Origin: Nostoc sp. FACHB-152
GTDB lineage: Bacteria > Cyanobacteriota > Cyanobacteriia > Cyanobacteriales > Nostocaceae
NCBI RefSeq assembly: GCF_014697475.1
Contig: NZ_JACJRV010000053.1
Coordinates: forward strand, 1 to 48,426
DNA length: 48,426 nt
Direction: 5' to 3'
In this document: positions 26,823 to 35,487 of the stretch, piece by piece
Layout of the letters: every line of letters starts with the position of its first letter
How positions within the stretch are numbered: the stretch's first letter is position 1
The notes under the pieces: generated by a model
The model's database searches: none
The model's input: the letters and a program-made list of their open reading frames with translations, nothing else
Told to the model about the DNA's origin: nothing
Made by a program: the position numbers and the translations under genes

Positions 26823-27860
26823 CTAAGGTGCTGGGTTAGGATTTTGCAGGTGAATTGCATCCAACTCTGCCAAAATTTCTTTGTCGAGAATAACATTCAC
26901 ACTTTCTAGATTTTCTTGGAGTTGTTCTAGGGTTGTTGCACCAATAATTGTGCTACTAACAAACCAGCGACTCCGCACGAATGCTATAGCTAACTGTGCA
27001 GGACTAAGTTGGTGATGTTTGGCTAGTTCTACATAAGCTGCTATTGCTTCGGTAACTTTTGGTTTAAGGTAGCGTTGACCAAAGTTTTCAAACAATGTAA
27101 TTCTCGTATTCTCTGGCTTGCCGTTAAGATATTTACCAGTTAAAAAACCAAAAGCCAAAGGACTGTAAGCTAATAAACCAATGTTTTCGTAATAGACTGC
27201 TTCAGCTAAAGCTCCATCAAATACGCGATTAATTAAGTTGTAAGCATTTTGAATAGAAATGACTTTGGGTAATCCTAACTGTTTGGCAGCACTACTAAAT
27301 TGAGTAACTCCCCAAGGTGTTTCATTACTTAATCCTAGATAACGAATTTTTCCAGCTTGGATAACATCAGCAAATGCTTCTAATTGTTCAACGATGGGAA
27401 CTGATGGCTTTACTTGAGTAGGATCAAAAACTGTTTGACCAAAACGTGGAACATAGCGGTCGGGCCAATGAATTTGGTATAAGTCGATATAGTCTGTTTG
27501 TAATCTTTTCAGACTATCATCTACAGCTTGTTTAATGTTATCGCGCTCTATAGCTTCGGCTCCTCCACGCAACCATTTAAAGCCTCTACCAGGGCCAGCA
27601 ATTTTGGTAGCTACGATGACTTTATCTCGCTGTTGATTTTTTAACCATTCGCCAATATATGTTTCCGTTAAGCCATAAGTTTCGGCTCTAGGTGGTACTG
27701 GGTACATCTCCGCAGCATCAATAAAATTAACGCCGTTAGCAATAGCATAGTCTAGCTGTTGATGGGCTTCTTCAATACTATTTTGCCGCCCATATGTCAT
27801 AGTCCCAAGGCAAATCTCCGAAACTTTTAAGTTACTCTCGCCTAATTGGTTATAACGCAT
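26823..27860 (-). CDS. Aldo/keto reductase (Tas-like)
   Basis: A 345-residue NAD(P)H-dependent oxidoreductase with the TIM-barrel AKR fold. The catalytic tetrad is visible: Asp48 and Tyr53 (NFIDAAEMY), Lys86 (VIVATKIAGPG) and His131 (YQIHWPDRY). The cofactor region near the C-terminus (RSRWFVSSTIIGATTLEQL) is intact. The insert PVPPRAETYGLTETYIGEWL and RGGAEAIERDNI resemble the E. coli Tas subgroup. The substrate is unknown. It stands alone, with a 619-bp gap upstream. Confidence 0.92.
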   Translation of the reverse strand: MRYNQLGESNLKVSEICLGTMTYGRQNSIEEAHQQLDYAIANGVNFIDAAEMYPVPPRAETYGLTETYIGEWLKNQQRDKVIVATKIAGPGRGFKWLRGGAEAIERDNIKQAVDDSLKRLQTDYIDLYQIHWPDRYVPRFGQTVFDPTQVKPSVPIVEQLEAFADVIQAGKIRYLGLSNETPWGVTQFSSAAKQLGLPKVISIQNAYNLINRVFDGALAEAVYYENIGLLAYSPLAFGFLTGKYLNGKPENTRITLFENFGQRYLKPKVTEAIAAYVELAKHHQLSPAQLAIAFVRSRWFVSSTIIGATTLEQLQENLESVNVILDKEILAELDAIHLQNPNPAP

Positions 27861-28062
27861 ATTTTTGTGTTATGTACCTTTGTAGATTATTAGGAAATGA
27901 TTACAGTATCTTGATTTTTAGAGTTTTAATTACAGGCTTTCTTTGAAGATTTTTCAAAAAATCCTGGCTAAATACTGTATAACTACCGATTTATCGTAGA
28001 TTTTATCAGAATTTGTCAATATTTTTCATTTATAAAAATTTTTCCAGCTTCCAGAAGAACGT

Positions 28063-28085
28063 AAAAAAGCAATAATGCTTTTTTT
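28063..28085. terminator. A/T-rich terminator-like hairpin
   Basis: AAAAAAGCA (28063-28071), loop ATAA, TGCTTTTTT (28076-28084) with U-run. The stem is symmetrical and could act on either strand. It lies in the gap upstream of the aldo/keto reductase gene, not after any gene, so it may be a relic of the mobile element upstream of the IscB stump. Confidence 0.4.
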
Positions 28086-28256
28086 CAGCAACTATACAAC
28101 GCAGTTGGTTTTATAAGCTTTTTAGCGACTTCAGACGCAGATTTATTGATCTGTGCTGCAATAACTTTTTTACAAGCAGCTGCTGCATTTTACAGAGTTC
28201 TGCTTATTTGCTTGCTTTTTTAAATGGTATGTGATAGATTTTGCATGAAAACAAAC

Positions 28257-28479
28257 AACGGTAAACCAATCGATAAACCGATGTTTGGCATCACTGATAA
28301 CACAATGGGCGGTAATTTAAGAGAGTACTGGAGTTTATCTCTAGACTCTCATCTTTCTGATCAATAGTAGAGATTATGCTACATGGCTAATAAGATGCGT
28401 TGCCTAAAAGCAGAAGTACAACCATGAAACAAGCAACTGCGAGCTTGTAAGAACTTGACCTTACAGTATTTTTTTACCC
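28257..28479 (+). ncRNA. Candidate omega-RNA-like structured region before the IscB stump
   Basis: About 220 nt of non-coding sequence immediately upstream of the IscB-like fragment. It can form GAGAGT...ACTCTC (28321-28326 with 28345-28350) with inner CT/AG and GAG/CTC pairs, and an imperfect CCAATCG...CGATGTTTGG stem near 28264-28290. IscB omega RNAs lie in just this position. The assignment is positional plus foldability only; no conserved omega-RNA sequence was recognised. The rest of the gap (27861-28256) is AT-rich without genes. Confidence 0.2.
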
Positions 28480-28707
28480 ATGACTAAAGTTTTAATTCTT
28501 GATGTCAATCAACAACCGCTATGTCCAGTACGTATTAGCCATGCTAGGTTACTGTTATCTAGAGGTAAAGCTGCTGTCTTTCAAAGATACCCCTTCACAA
28601 TTATTTTGAAAGAATCTGTTTCACAAATTAAGTCAGAGCCACTTGGCTTGAAACTCCAACTTAGTGCTGTTGCTGTCAAAAACAAAAAAGCGATCGCTGA
28701 TAATTGA
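28480..28707 (+). pseudogene. IscB-like (RRXRR/PLMP) N-terminal fragment
   Basis: A 75-residue ORF. Residues 1-45 (KVLILDVNQQPLCPV...HARLLLSRGKAAVFQRYPFTIILK) match the N-terminal PLMP/RRXRR domain of IscB, the RNA-guided nuclease ancestral to Cas9. Complete relatives have about 400-500 residues and continue at once with the RuvC-I motif of the type LKIDPGSKTTG. Here the text goes PLGLKLQLSAVAVKNKKAIADN and stop: the catalytic Asp motif, bridge helix, HNH and the remaining RuvC parts are all missing, which suggests a large internal or 3' deletion. Start ATG at 28480. It cannot cleave DNA alone. Confidence 0.8.
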
Positions 28708-28810
28708 TTAACGCATCTGATATCAGTCATCACCAGAGTCAACACTTTTAAATCTTCAACAACTACTAGTAAATAGTTAAATTCCAAACAAAGCGCGAGC
28801 GCAATTTAAT

Positions 28811-28852
28811 TAAAAAAGGCGATCGCACTCAGAACTAAAAGTAGCGATCGCC
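28811..28852 (-). terminator. Terminator of ndhN built from two HIP1 sites
   Basis: On the minus strand GGCGATCGC and GCGATCGCC (28844-28852 and 28818-28826) form a perfect 9-bp stem with a 17-nt loop, followed by TTTTTTAATT. It begins 16 nt after the ndhN stop. Each arm contains the octamer GCGATCGC. Confidence 0.75.
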
Positions 28853-28867
28853 CATTTAATCAAGCAG

Positions 28868-29356
28868 TTACACAGCCTGATAACTAGCAGAGAATGTAGC
28901 GGTTAGAGGCTTCCAGGTGAAAGCGCGATCACCCCCTCTTTCAACAACCACCTTTACACGAGGTTCTTGATTAGGTAATCCTGCTAAAAAGTCAACTTCT
29001 TGATCAGAAAGAATATGCCCTTCAATGATCCACAGCACCAAACCCTTAGATTTTGGTGGTAGTTGTTCTAGCTGGTAGTTAACAATTGGCGGAAGATACA
29101 AGACATTACCTACAGCAGCACCATTACTACTATTTTTCTTACCCAGATGGGCCGGTCTAACCCCATGAATACCTGTGAGATAGGCGGCTACATCGCCTAG
29201 TCCCCTAGCACTCATGTGTAGAGTTATATAGCCAGCTGCACGCAGCCGGCGGCGATATCGACCTTCAAAACCGCCTTCCAAAGGAACATACACACCAAGA
29301 GCGCCAAATTTCTGCAAATCTCGGATTAAAGCATTGCCAGTGGTAATCAGTGCCAT
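28868..29356 (-). CDS. ndhN: NAD(P)H-quinone oxidoreductase subunit N (NDH-1)
   Basis: A 162-residue peripheral subunit of the cyanobacterial/chloroplast NDH-1 complex, which drives cyclic electron flow and respiration at the thylakoid membrane. Recognised by MALITTGNALIRDLQKFGALGVYVPLEGGFEGRY at the start, AAYLTGIHGVRPAHLGK, KGLVLWIIEGHILSDQEVDFL and KVVVERGGDRAFTWKPLTA. Length matches the family (about 150-165). Monocistronic, with its own terminator, and divergent from the ribosomal operon across a 934-bp gap. Confidence 0.95.
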   Translation of the reverse strand: MALITTGNALIRDLQKFGALGVYVPLEGGFEGRYRRRLRAAGYITLHMSARGLGDVAAYLTGIHGVRPAHLGKKNSSNGAAVGNVLYLPPIVNYQLEQLPPKSKGLVLWIIEGHILSDQEVDFLAGLPNQEPRVKVVVERGGDRAFTWKPLTATFSASYQAV

Positions 29357-29556
29357 AGATTTTTGTTTATCCTATCCCACTTACATATCTCTATTATTTA
29401 CTGTTAAGTAAAATATTTAAGTTACAGTAAAAGAGCAACTAGCCTAAAAGTTTCTGAAACACTGGCTAATCAAGCAAGTCGCTTGAGTAAATTTCCAATT
29501 TCTATTGGATATGGTCTTTGCTTTCCACAGCGTTGTCAAAACTCTGGAAAAATTTA

Positions 29557-29586
29557 TCGACAAATGTTACACATCTCATCTATAAT
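29557..29586 (+). promoter_or_regulatory. Candidate sigma-70 promoter of the ribosomal superoperon
   Basis: TCGACA (29557-29562), an 18-bp spacer and TATAAT (29581-29586). It points toward rplC. If used, transcription would begin near 29593 and leave a leader of about 700 nt. The 200 bp before it (29357-29556) must contain the ndhN promoter. Confidence 0.4.
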
Positions 29587-29592
29587 TTGAGA

Positions 29593-30290
29593 TTGTGACC
29601 AAATAGCCAAGTTCAACTTTTCTCTTTACAGCACTTAATTTAGTGTTATCATCTACAACGGATATAAAAAATCGGGTGTATGATTCTGACCTAAGCTAAC
29701 AAGAGACTGGTAAACTAAAAAAGCTTAAGGTACACTAAAGAGCTTATGGCTAAATAAATCATAGCCAGATCCTAGCTCCAAATATAGATTCACTCCTGTA
29801 GCCCGGATTAACCAGGCAAAACCTTGAACATTAGTTTAAGGTATTCATTAAAGTAGAAACTGAGCAGCAATATTAGCACTGTAGTATTGCAAAAGCCTTA
29901 GTCAAAGGATACTGAGTAGTAAATAACTACTTAAGTCCTACTACAAAACGGCAGTAGCCAGTTGAGAAAGCCCACAGGTGCTGCCTTAAGAGAGTGCCTA
30001 AGCAATTGCTTGGACGAGAGCATTGCTGCACAAAGTGCAAAGCTTTAGAGCATTGCCTTAAAGTCAAAAGTTTGCACTTCCCCTTGGGAAGAAACTTATG
30101 GCTGCCTTAGTAAGCAACAGAATCAAAGTAAACGGATTCAACCAAAAGTAAGGGAACGGTTTTTGTTTTCCGGATAAGAGAAAGCAGAATTAGCTGCTGG
30201 AATTTGCTGAGGATCGTCCTCCCTCAGTCGGAGCATCACCAAAGTATCCCGATGAATCTGCTCAGTAAGTAAAAAGGAGAACCAGGAACT
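29593..30290 (+). promoter_or_regulatory. Long structured leader of the ribosomal operon
   Basis: About 700 nt without a gene, unusually rich in short perfect stems: TGGCTA/TAGCCA near 29748-29766, GCAATA/TATTGC near 29869-29890, GTAGT/ACTAC near 29916-29930, GGCAG/CTGCC (29950-29985), the self-complementary AAGCAATTGCTT (about 30000-30011), AAGTGCAAA/TTTGCACTT (30033-30041 with 30071-30079), CTTCCC/GGGAAG (30077-30091) and competing GAGGA/TCCTC and CTGAGG/CCTCAG near 30207-30227. A six-codon reading frame (30252-30272) ends just before the rplC Shine-Dalgarno. It may be the site of autogenous control, by analogy with the S10 leader of E. coli; no sequence similarity to that leader is claimed. 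Confidence 0.4.
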
Positions 30291-30926
30291 GTGTCTGTAG
30301 GCATTCTCGGCACCAAACTGGGCATGACCCAAATATTTGACGAGGCAGGAGTATCAATTCCTGTAACTGTTATTCAAGCGGGTCCATGCACTGTCACACA
30401 AGTTAAAACCAAACAGACTGATGGCTACGCCGCCATTCAGGTTGGTTATGGCGAAGTCAAGCCAAAAGCACTGAACAGACCCCTGTTAGGACACTTAGCA
30501 AAATCATCTGCTCCAGCATTGCGACATTTAAGTGAGTATCGCACAGAAAATTCTAGTGAATATACTCTAGGTCAAGAAATTAAGGCAGATATATTTAGTG
30601 CTGGCCAAATTGTAGATGTAGTCGGTACTAGCATTGGTCGCGGTTTCGCAGGCAACCAAAAGCGCAATAACTTTGGTCGCGGGCCGATGTCCCACGGTTC
30701 TAAAAACCACAGAGCACCCGGTTCAATTGGTGCGGGTACAACACCAGGTCGTGTTTACCCTGGCAAAAGAATGGCTGGGCGTTTAGGCGGTACTCGCGTC
30801 ACTATTAAAAAATTAACAGTAGTGCGTGTAGACGCTGAACGTAACTTATTACTCATCAAAGGTGCAATTCCTGGTAAACCAGGTGCCCTAGTGAGTATCG
30901 TCCCTACAAATAAAGTTGGTAAATAG
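30291..30926 (+). CDS. rplC: 50S ribosomal protein L3 (uL3)
   Basis: An early-assembly 23S-binding protein whose extended loop reaches toward the peptidyl-transferase centre. The 211 residues are standard. [17 protein letters not shown] at the N-terminus and [37 protein letters not shown] in the loop are diagnostic. It starts at GTG (30291) with AAGGAG 12-17 nt upstream. First gene of the cluster: rpsJ, which precedes it in most bacteria, is absent, as in other cyanobacteria. Confidence 0.98.
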   Translation: MSVGILGTKLGMTQIFDEAGVSIPVTVIQAGPCTVTQVKTKQTDGYAAIQVGYGEVKPKALNRPLLGHLAKSSAPALRHLSEYRTENSSEYTLGQEIKADIFSAGQIVDVVGTSIGRGFAGNQKRNNFGRGPMSHGSKNHRAPGSIGAGTTPGRVYPGKRMAGRLGGTRVTIKKLTVVRVDAERNLLLIKGAIPGKPGALVSIVPTNKVGK

Positions 30927-31016
30927 TCAAAAGTCAAAAGTCAATAGTCATTAGCAGTTGAACTATGGACTATTGACTATGGACTATGGACTAATGACAA
31001 AGGACAAATAACTAAA
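30927..31016. repeat. Inverted heptad arms, rplC-rplD spacer
   Basis: The left arm holds AAAGTC/TAGTCA-type 7-mers, the right arm GGACTAT/TGACTAT-type 7-mers, so the spacer can fold back on itself. The right end (GACAAAGGACAAATAAC) includes AAAGGA near rplD. Confidence 0.8.
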
Positions 31017-31649
31017 ATGGTTGAGACTGTAGTTAAAAACTGGCAAGGAGAAGAAGTCGGACAAAAAACGTTCGACTTACGGGTTGCCAAAGAGGAAACA
31101 GCGACTCATATTGTACACCGCGCCTTGGTCAGACAAATGACCAACGCTCGCCAAGGAACCGCTAGTACCAAGACTCGTGCAGAAGTTAGAGGTGGTGGTC
31201 GCAAACCCTGGCGGCAAAAAGGTACCGGACGCGCTCGTGCGGGTTCTATTCGTTCGCCACTGTGGCGTGGTGGTGGTGTAATCTTTGGGCCAAAACCCAG
31301 AGACTACAACTTAAAAATGAACCGCAAAGAACGGCGGTTAGCACTGCGGACAGCTTTTGTCAGTCGTACTAACGACTTAATTGTGGTAGAAGACTTTAGC
31401 AACGAACTGTCCCGTCCAAAAACTAAAGATTTAGTAGCAGCTCTAACACGTTGGGGCGCAAGTCCAGAACAAAAAAGCTTACTAATATTGTCGGAAATTG
31501 CAGACAACGTTTATTTGTCAGGCCGCAACATCGAAAATTTAAAGATCATTGCCGCAGATCATCTAAATGTTTACGACTTGCTGCACGCTGACAAAATTGT
31601 AGTCACAGCATCAGCACTAGAAAAAATTCAGGAGGTCTACAATGCCTAA
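31017..31649 (+). CDS. rplD: 50S ribosomal protein L4 (uL4)
   Basis: A 210-residue 23S-binding protein lining the exit-tunnel constriction. The long basic loop is visible ([18 protein letters not shown] at about residues 60-77, then [11 protein letters not shown]). The globular part carries [12 protein letters not shown]. In E. coli L4 represses its own operon; whether it does so here is unknown, but the long rplC leader makes it worth asking. Its 3' end overlaps rplW by 8 bp, indicating translational coupling. Confidence 0.98.
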   Translation: MVETVVKNWQGEEVGQKTFDLRVAKEETATHIVHRALVRQMTNARQGTASTKTRAEVRGGGRKPWRQKGTGRARAGSIRSPLWRGGGVIFGPKPRDYNLKMNRKERRLALRTAFVSRTNDLIVVEDFSNELSRPKTKDLVAALTRWGASPEQKSLLILSEIADNVYLSGRNIENLKIIAADHLNVYDLLHADKIVVTASALEKIQEVYNA

Positions 31650-31956
31650 GATTGACCCCCGCGATCTGCCTGACTTAATCCGTCGTCCAATCGTCACCGA
31701 AAAAGCGACGATTATGATGGAACAAAATCAATACACATTTGAAGTTGTTCCCAAAGCAACCAAGACAGATATTAAAGCAGCGATCGAAGACTTATTCCAA
31801 GTCAAGGTTGTCAAAGTTAATACAGCCATGAAGCCACCCAAAAAACGTCGGGTTGGTAAATTCATTGGCTATAAACCCCAATACAAGCGAGCTATTGTTA
31901 CCGTCGCACCTGGGGACGAAGAAAAGATTAGACAAGTTCTATTCCCAGAGGTCTAA
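31642..31956 (+). CDS. rplW: 50S ribosomal protein L23 (uL23)
   Basis: A 104-residue protein at the mouth of the exit tunnel, the docking site for trigger factor and SRP. Diagnostic text: [50 protein letters not shown]. The ATG overlaps the rplD stop, and AGGAGG sits 7-12 nt upstream, inside the rplD coding region. Confidence 0.98.
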   Translation: MPKIDPRDLPDLIRRPIVTEKATIMMEQNQYTFEVVPKATKTDIKAAIEDLFQVKVVKVNTAMKPPKKRRVGKFIGYKPQYKRAIVTVAPGDEEKIRQVLFPEV

Positions 31957-31962
31957 AGTAAG

Positions 31963-32826
31963 ATGGGTACTCGTTCTTATCGCCCTTATACCCCTAGCAC
32001 TCGCCAAGTTACTATCTCGGACTTTGCAGAAATTACCAAATCTGAGCCAGAGAAGTCATTAACGACCTATAAACATCGTGTTAAAGGTCGTAACAATCAA
32101 GGGCGGATAACCAGCCGTCGTCGGGGTGGCGGACATAAACAACTTTATAGAATTATCGATTTTAAAAGAGATAAACGCAACATTCCTGCAAAAGTAGCAG
32201 CAATTGAATACGATCCCAACCGTAATGCTCGTATTGCTTTGCTGTTTTACCAGGATGGGGAAAAACGTTATATCCTTCAACCTAATGGTTTGACAGTAGG
32301 AAAAACTTTGATAGCAGGCCCAGAAGCTCCTATTGAAGATGGAAACGCCCTACCTTTGTCAAACATTCCCTTGGGTACGAGCGTTCATAATGTCGAATTG
32401 ACTCCTGGTAGAGGTGGACAGATTGTTCGGGCTGCTGGTGCTACTGCCCAAGTAGTTGCTAAAGAAGGTAATTATGTAACTCTTAAATTGCCTTCGGGAG
32501 AAGTGCGGATGATCCGGCGTGAATGCTACGCCACAATCGGGCAAGTGGGCAACACCGACTTTAGAAACCTGAGTGCTGGTAAAGCAGGACGCAATCGCTG
32601 GAAAGGTCGCCGCCCGAAAGTTAGAGGTAGCGTCATGAACCCAGTAGACCACCCACACGGTGGTGGTGAAGGTAGAGCGCCAATTGGTAGACCAGGGCCA
32701 GTAACACCTTGGGGTAAACCAACATTGGGAGCCAAGACACGCAAACCCAAGAAACCTAGCAGTAAGTTGATTGTGCGTCGTCGCCGTAAATCTTCTAAGC
32801 GCGGTCGTGGTGGTCGTCAGTCTTAA
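31963..32826 (+). CDS. rplB: 50S ribosomal protein L2 (uL2)
   Basis: A 287-residue protein essential for subunit joining and peptidyl transfer. Conserved core: [33 protein letters not shown], and the C-terminal [18 protein letters not shown] that contains the invariant histidine near the catalytic centre. It ends in a basic [15 protein letters not shown] tail. It starts 6 bp after rplW. Confidence 0.98.
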   Translation: MGTRSYRPYTPSTRQVTISDFAEITKSEPEKSLTTYKHRVKGRNNQGRITSRRRGGGHKQLYRIIDFKRDKRNIPAKVAAIEYDPNRNARIALLFYQDGEKRYILQPNGLTVGKTLIAGPEAPIEDGNALPLSNIPLGTSVHNVELTPGRGGQIVRAAGATAQVVAKEGNYVTLKLPSGEVRMIRRECYATIGQVGNTDFRNLSAGKAGRNRWKGRRPKVRGSVMNPVDHPHGGGEGRAPIGRPGPVTPWGKPTLGAKTRKPKKPSSKLIVRRRRKSSKRGRGGRQS

Positions 32827-32923
32827 AATTTTAGATTTTAAATTTTGGATTTTAGATTACTCAATTATCTAAAGTCCAAATTAATAAATCCAAAATCCTA
32901 AATCCTAAATCCAAAATTTAACT
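32827..32923. repeat. Long inverted repeat in the rplB-rpsS spacer
   Basis: AAATTTTGGATTT (32840-32852) is perfectly complementary to AAATCCAAAATTT (32907-32919). Between and around them are heptads of the TTTTAGA and AATCCTA kinds. It is a separate family from the GACT heptads in other spacers but has the same inverted design. Confidence 0.8.
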
Positions 32924-33202
32924 ATGGGTCGTTCACTAAAAAAAGGGCCTTTCGTTGCCGATCACTTACTCAGCAAAATTGAAAAGCTGAACGATAAAAA
33001 CGAAAAGCAAGTTATTAAAACTTGGTCAAGAGCCTCAACAATTCTGCCCCAAATGGTAGGACATACGATCGCTGTTCACAATGGCAGACAACACGTCCCC
33101 GTTTTTATCAGCGATCAGATGGTAGGCCATAAGTTGGGAGAATTTGCCCCAACACGCACCTACAGGGGTCATGGCAAAAGTGACAAAAAAGCGGGTAGAT
33201 AG
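32924..33202 (+). CDS. rpsS: 30S ribosomal protein S19 (uS19)
   Basis: A 92-residue protein of the 30S head that contacts S13 and 16S helix 42 and the A-site side. [16 protein letters not shown] at the start and [30 protein letters not shown] are diagnostic. No strong Shine-Dalgarno is present in the repeat-derived spacer, so initiation may rely on an A/U-rich leader. Confidence 0.98.
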   Translation: MGRSLKKGPFVADHLLSKIEKLNDKNEKQVIKTWSRASTILPQMVGHTIAVHNGRQHVPVFISDQMVGHKLGEFAPTRTYRGHGKSDKKAGR

Positions 33203-33280
33203 TTTGTCCTTTGTCTATTGTCATTAGTCCTTTGTAGCTGACAAATGACGATTGACAACTGACGAATGGCAAACGACAAG
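33203..33280. repeat. Inverted heptad arms, rpsS-rplV spacer
   Basis: Left arm of TTGTC/TAGTC units and right arm of TGACAAA/TGACGAT/TGACAAC units, ending in CAAACGACAAGGAG, which supplies the rplV Shine-Dalgarno. Confidence 0.75.
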
Positions 33281-33289
33281 GAGAAAAAC

Positions 33290-33649
33290 ATGGCAACTAA
33301 TACTACAGAAGTCAAAGCGATCGCCCGTTATATACGCATGTCTCCCTTTAAAGTGCGTCGTGTACTCGATCAAATTCGGGGACGGTCTTATAGAGAAGCG
33401 TTAATTATCCTGGAATTCATGCCTTACCGTGCTTGTGAACCAGTACTGAAACTAATCAGAAGCGCAGCCGCAAATGCTGAACATAATGCAGGTTTAGACC
33501 GCGCTCAACTGGTAATTACCCAAGCATATGCTGATCAAGGCCCAGTCCTAAAACGTTTCCAACCTAGAGCGCAAGGTCGAGCTTACCAAATTCGCAAACC
33601 TACGTGTCACATTACAGTAGCTGTTGCTGCTGGCGACACTGCGGAATAA
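33290..33649 (+). CDS. rplV: 50S ribosomal protein L22 (uL22)
   Basis: A 119-residue protein whose beta-hairpin reaches the tunnel constriction opposite L4, the region where macrolide resistance changes arise. Signatures: [20 protein letters not shown] and [31 protein letters not shown] chose the ATG at 33290 because AAGGAG lies 6-12 nt upstream; an in-frame ATG at 33266 would add eight repeat-encoded residues (MANDKEKN). Confidence 0.97.
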   Translation: MATNTTEVKAIARYIRMSPFKVRRVLDQIRGRSYREALIILEFMPYRACEPVLKLIRSAAANAEHNAGLDRAQLVITQAYADQGPVLKRFQPRAQGRAYQIRKPTCHITVAVAAGDTAE

Positions 33650-33675
33650 TTACCAGAACTTTAGAGGAAGCATTT

Positions 33676-34431
33676 GTGGGACAAAAAATTCATCCAGTTG
33701 GCTTTCGCCTCGGAATTACCCAAGAACACCAATCCCGTTGGTTTGCAGATCCTGAACGCTATCCAGAACTTTTACAAGAAGATCACAAACTTCGGAAGTA
33801 CATTGAACAAAAACTGGGTAGACTCGCTCAAAATAACGCTGGAATTTCCGAAGTCAGAATTGAGCGCAAAGCAGACCAAATTGATCTCGAAGTGCGTACA
33901 GCACGCCCTGGTGTAGTAGTAGGTCGCGGTGGACAAGGTATCGAGTCCCTACGCACCGGACTACAAGATTTATTGGGCGGTACTCGCCAAATTCGGATCA
34001 ACGTTGTTGAAGTTCAACGAGTTGATGCTGATGCTTATTTAATTTCAGAATACATTGCTCAACAATTAGAACGCCGCGTTTCCTTCCGTCGCGTAGTTCG
34101 CCAAGCAATTCAACGGGCGCAACGTGCTGGTATTCAAGGAATTAAAATTCAAGTCAGTGGTCGGCTTAACGGAGCAGAAATTGCGCGGACAGAGTGGACA
34201 CGTGAAGGTAGAGTACCTCTACATACCTTACGGGCTGATATTGACTACGCTTACTGCACAGCAAAAACCGTTTACGGTATTTTGGGCATCAAAGTGTGGG
34301 TATTTAAGGGAGAGATTATTCCTGGACAGGAAGAAACTCAACCTCAACCCGCAACCCGTGAACGCGAACCTCGTCGCCGTCAACAACAGCGCCGTCGCCA
34401 GCAGTTTGAAGACCGTTCAAATGAAGGATAG
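33676..34431 (+). CDS. rpsC: 30S ribosomal protein S3 (uS3)
   Basis: A 251-residue protein at the mRNA entry site of the 30S head, with helicase-associated function with S4 and S5. [16 protein letters not shown] opens the protein. A KH type II domain follows with [16 protein letters not shown] (GxxG loop). The C-terminal domain has [31 protein letters not shown]. The last 35 residues are a Gln/Arg/Glu-rich tail. The start is GTG at 33676 with GAGGAAG 6-12 nt upstream; an upstream in-frame ATG at 33604 lies inside rplV and gives non-family sequence. Confidence 0.97.
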   Translation: MGQKIHPVGFRLGITQEHQSRWFADPERYPELLQEDHKLRKYIEQKLGRLAQNNAGISEVRIERKADQIDLEVRTARPGVVVGRGGQGIESLRTGLQDLLGGTRQIRINVVEVQRVDADAYLISEYIAQQLERRVSFRRVVRQAIQRAQRAGIQGIKIQVSGRLNGAEIARTEWTREGRVPLHTLRADIDYAYCTAKTVYGILGIKVWVFKGEIIPGQEETQPQPATREREPRRRQQQRRRQQFEDRSNEG

Positions 34432-34434
34432 TTA

Positions 34435-34525
34435 ATAGTCCAAAGTCCATAGTCAAATTTTCACAACCGAAATTTTTGACCATTGACCACTGACCATTGA
34501 CCACTGACCATTGACTTTTGACCCT
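34435..34525. repeat. Inverted heptad arms, rpsC-rplP spacer
   Basis: Left arm of AGTCCAA/AGTCCAT units; right arm of regular TGACCAT/TGACCAC heptads (TTGACCATTGACCACTGACC pattern). Confidence 0.8.
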
Positions 34526-34533
34526 GACAAATC

Positions 34534-34962
34534 ATGTTAAGTCCTAGAAGAACTAAATTCCGCAAACAACAGCGCGGGCGGATGGCGGGTCTAGCTAACC
34601 GTGGTAGCACCCTTAACTTTGGTGATTTTGCACTTCAAGCCCAAGAACCAGCTTGGATTACCTCCCGACAAATCGAGGCTTCCCGTCGGGCGATGACTCG
34701 TTATATTCGTCGGGGTGGCAAAATCTGGATTCGGATTTTCCCCGATAAACCTGTTACCATGCGTGCGGCAGAAACCCGGATGGGTTCTGGTAAAGGAAAT
34801 CCAGAATTTTGGGTAGCAGTAGTCAAACCAGGGCGGATTTTGTTTGAAATCGCTGGTGTTTCTGAAGAAATCGCCCGTGAAGCTATGCGCCTAGCTGCAT
34901 TCAAACTGCCAATTAAAACCAAATTTATTGTGCGCCCTCAAATAGAAGAGGAGCAGGAGTAG
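34534..34962 (+). CDS. rplP: 50S ribosomal protein L16 (uL16)
   Basis: A 142-residue late-assembly protein next to the A-site t[20 protein letters not shown] opens it; [49 protein letters not shown] and [23 protein letters not shown] follow. Standard length. It ends 3 bp before rpmC. Confidence 0.98.
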   Translation: MLSPRRTKFRKQQRGRMAGLANRGSTLNFGDFALQAQEPAWITSRQIEASRRAMTRYIRRGGKIWIRIFPDKPVTMRAAETRMGSGKGNPEFWVAVVKPGRILFEIAGVSEEIAREAMRLAAFKLPIKTKFIVRPQIEEEQE

Positions 34963-34965
34963 GTC

Positions 34966-35193
34966 ATGCCGCTTGCCAAGATTTCAGAAGCTAGAGAATT
35001 AAGTGACGAACAATTAGCAGCGGAAATTGTCGCCACTAAAAAACAACTGTTTCAGTTGCGCTTGCAAAAGGCAACCAGACAACTAGAAAAACCTCACCAA
35101 TTCCGCCATGCTCGCCATCGCCTCGCCCAACTGTTGACAGTAGAGGGAGAACGCAAACGGGCAGCAAGTCAAACTCCTAAAAAAGAGAAGTAA
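34966..35193 (+). CDS. rpmC: 50S ribosomal protein L29 (uL29)
   Basis: A 75-residue two-helix protein near the exit tunnel. ELSDEQLAAEIVATKKQLFQLRLQKATRQLEKPHQFRHARHRLAQL is the typical antiparallel helical hairpin with the conserved ARHRLAQL. It is a few residues longer than most bacterial L29 because of a basic tail (ERKRAASQTPKKEK). GAGGAGCAGGAG upstream provides the Shine-Dalgarno. Confidence 0.97.
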   Translation: MPLAKISEARELSDEQLAAEIVATKKQLFQLRLQKATRQLEKPHQFRHARHRLAQLLTVEGERKRAASQTPKKEK

Positions 35194-35199
35194 GAGATT

Positions 35200-35448
35200 A
35201 TGGCAATCAAAGAACGAGTTGGCTTGGTAGTGAGCGACAAAATGCAAAAAACGGTAGTAGTTGCCATTGAAAACCGCGCTCCCCATCCCAAATACGGCAA
35301 GATTGTAGTTAAAACCCGCCGCTATAAAGCTCACGATGAAGAAAACAAATGCAAAGTGGGCGATCGTGTACGGATTCAAGAAACCAGACCCCTAAGCAAA
35401 ACCAAACGCTGGCAAGTCACAGAAATCCTCAACACTAAAAATTCATAA
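35200..35448 (+). CDS. rpsQ: 30S ribosomal protein S17 (uS17)
   Basis: An 82-residue OB-fold protein, an early 16S binder in the 30S body. [21 protein letters not shown] and [29 protein letters not shown] are diagnostic. It starts 6 bp after rpmC and ends 39 bp before rplN. Confidence 0.98.
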   Translation: MAIKERVGLVVSDKMQKTVVVAIENRAPHPKYGKIVVKTRRYKAHDEENKCKVGDRVRIQETRPLSKTKRWQVTEILNTKNS

Positions 35449-35487
35449 GTTGTTACTTAACTAACAACTGCACAAGGGAGACCAATT

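Noticed and set aside
28245-28367. A 40-codon ATG frame (MKTNNGKPIDKPMFG...) upstream of the IscB stump
   Set aside because: No Shine-Dalgarno, no recognisable family, and it lies across a strong hairpin that fits a structured RNA better than a gene.
29357-30290. tRNA or other standard RNA gene in the long gap before rplC
   Set aside because: Checked for the cloverleaf and the TTCGA arm; only scattered short stems are present. No tRNA or rRNA gene was found anywhere in the window.
33604-33675. N-terminal extension of S3 from an ATG inside rplV
   Set aside because: The extra 24 residues ([10 protein letters not shown]...) are out-of-frame rplV sequence; the GTG at 33676 has a good Shine-Dalgarno and gives the family start.
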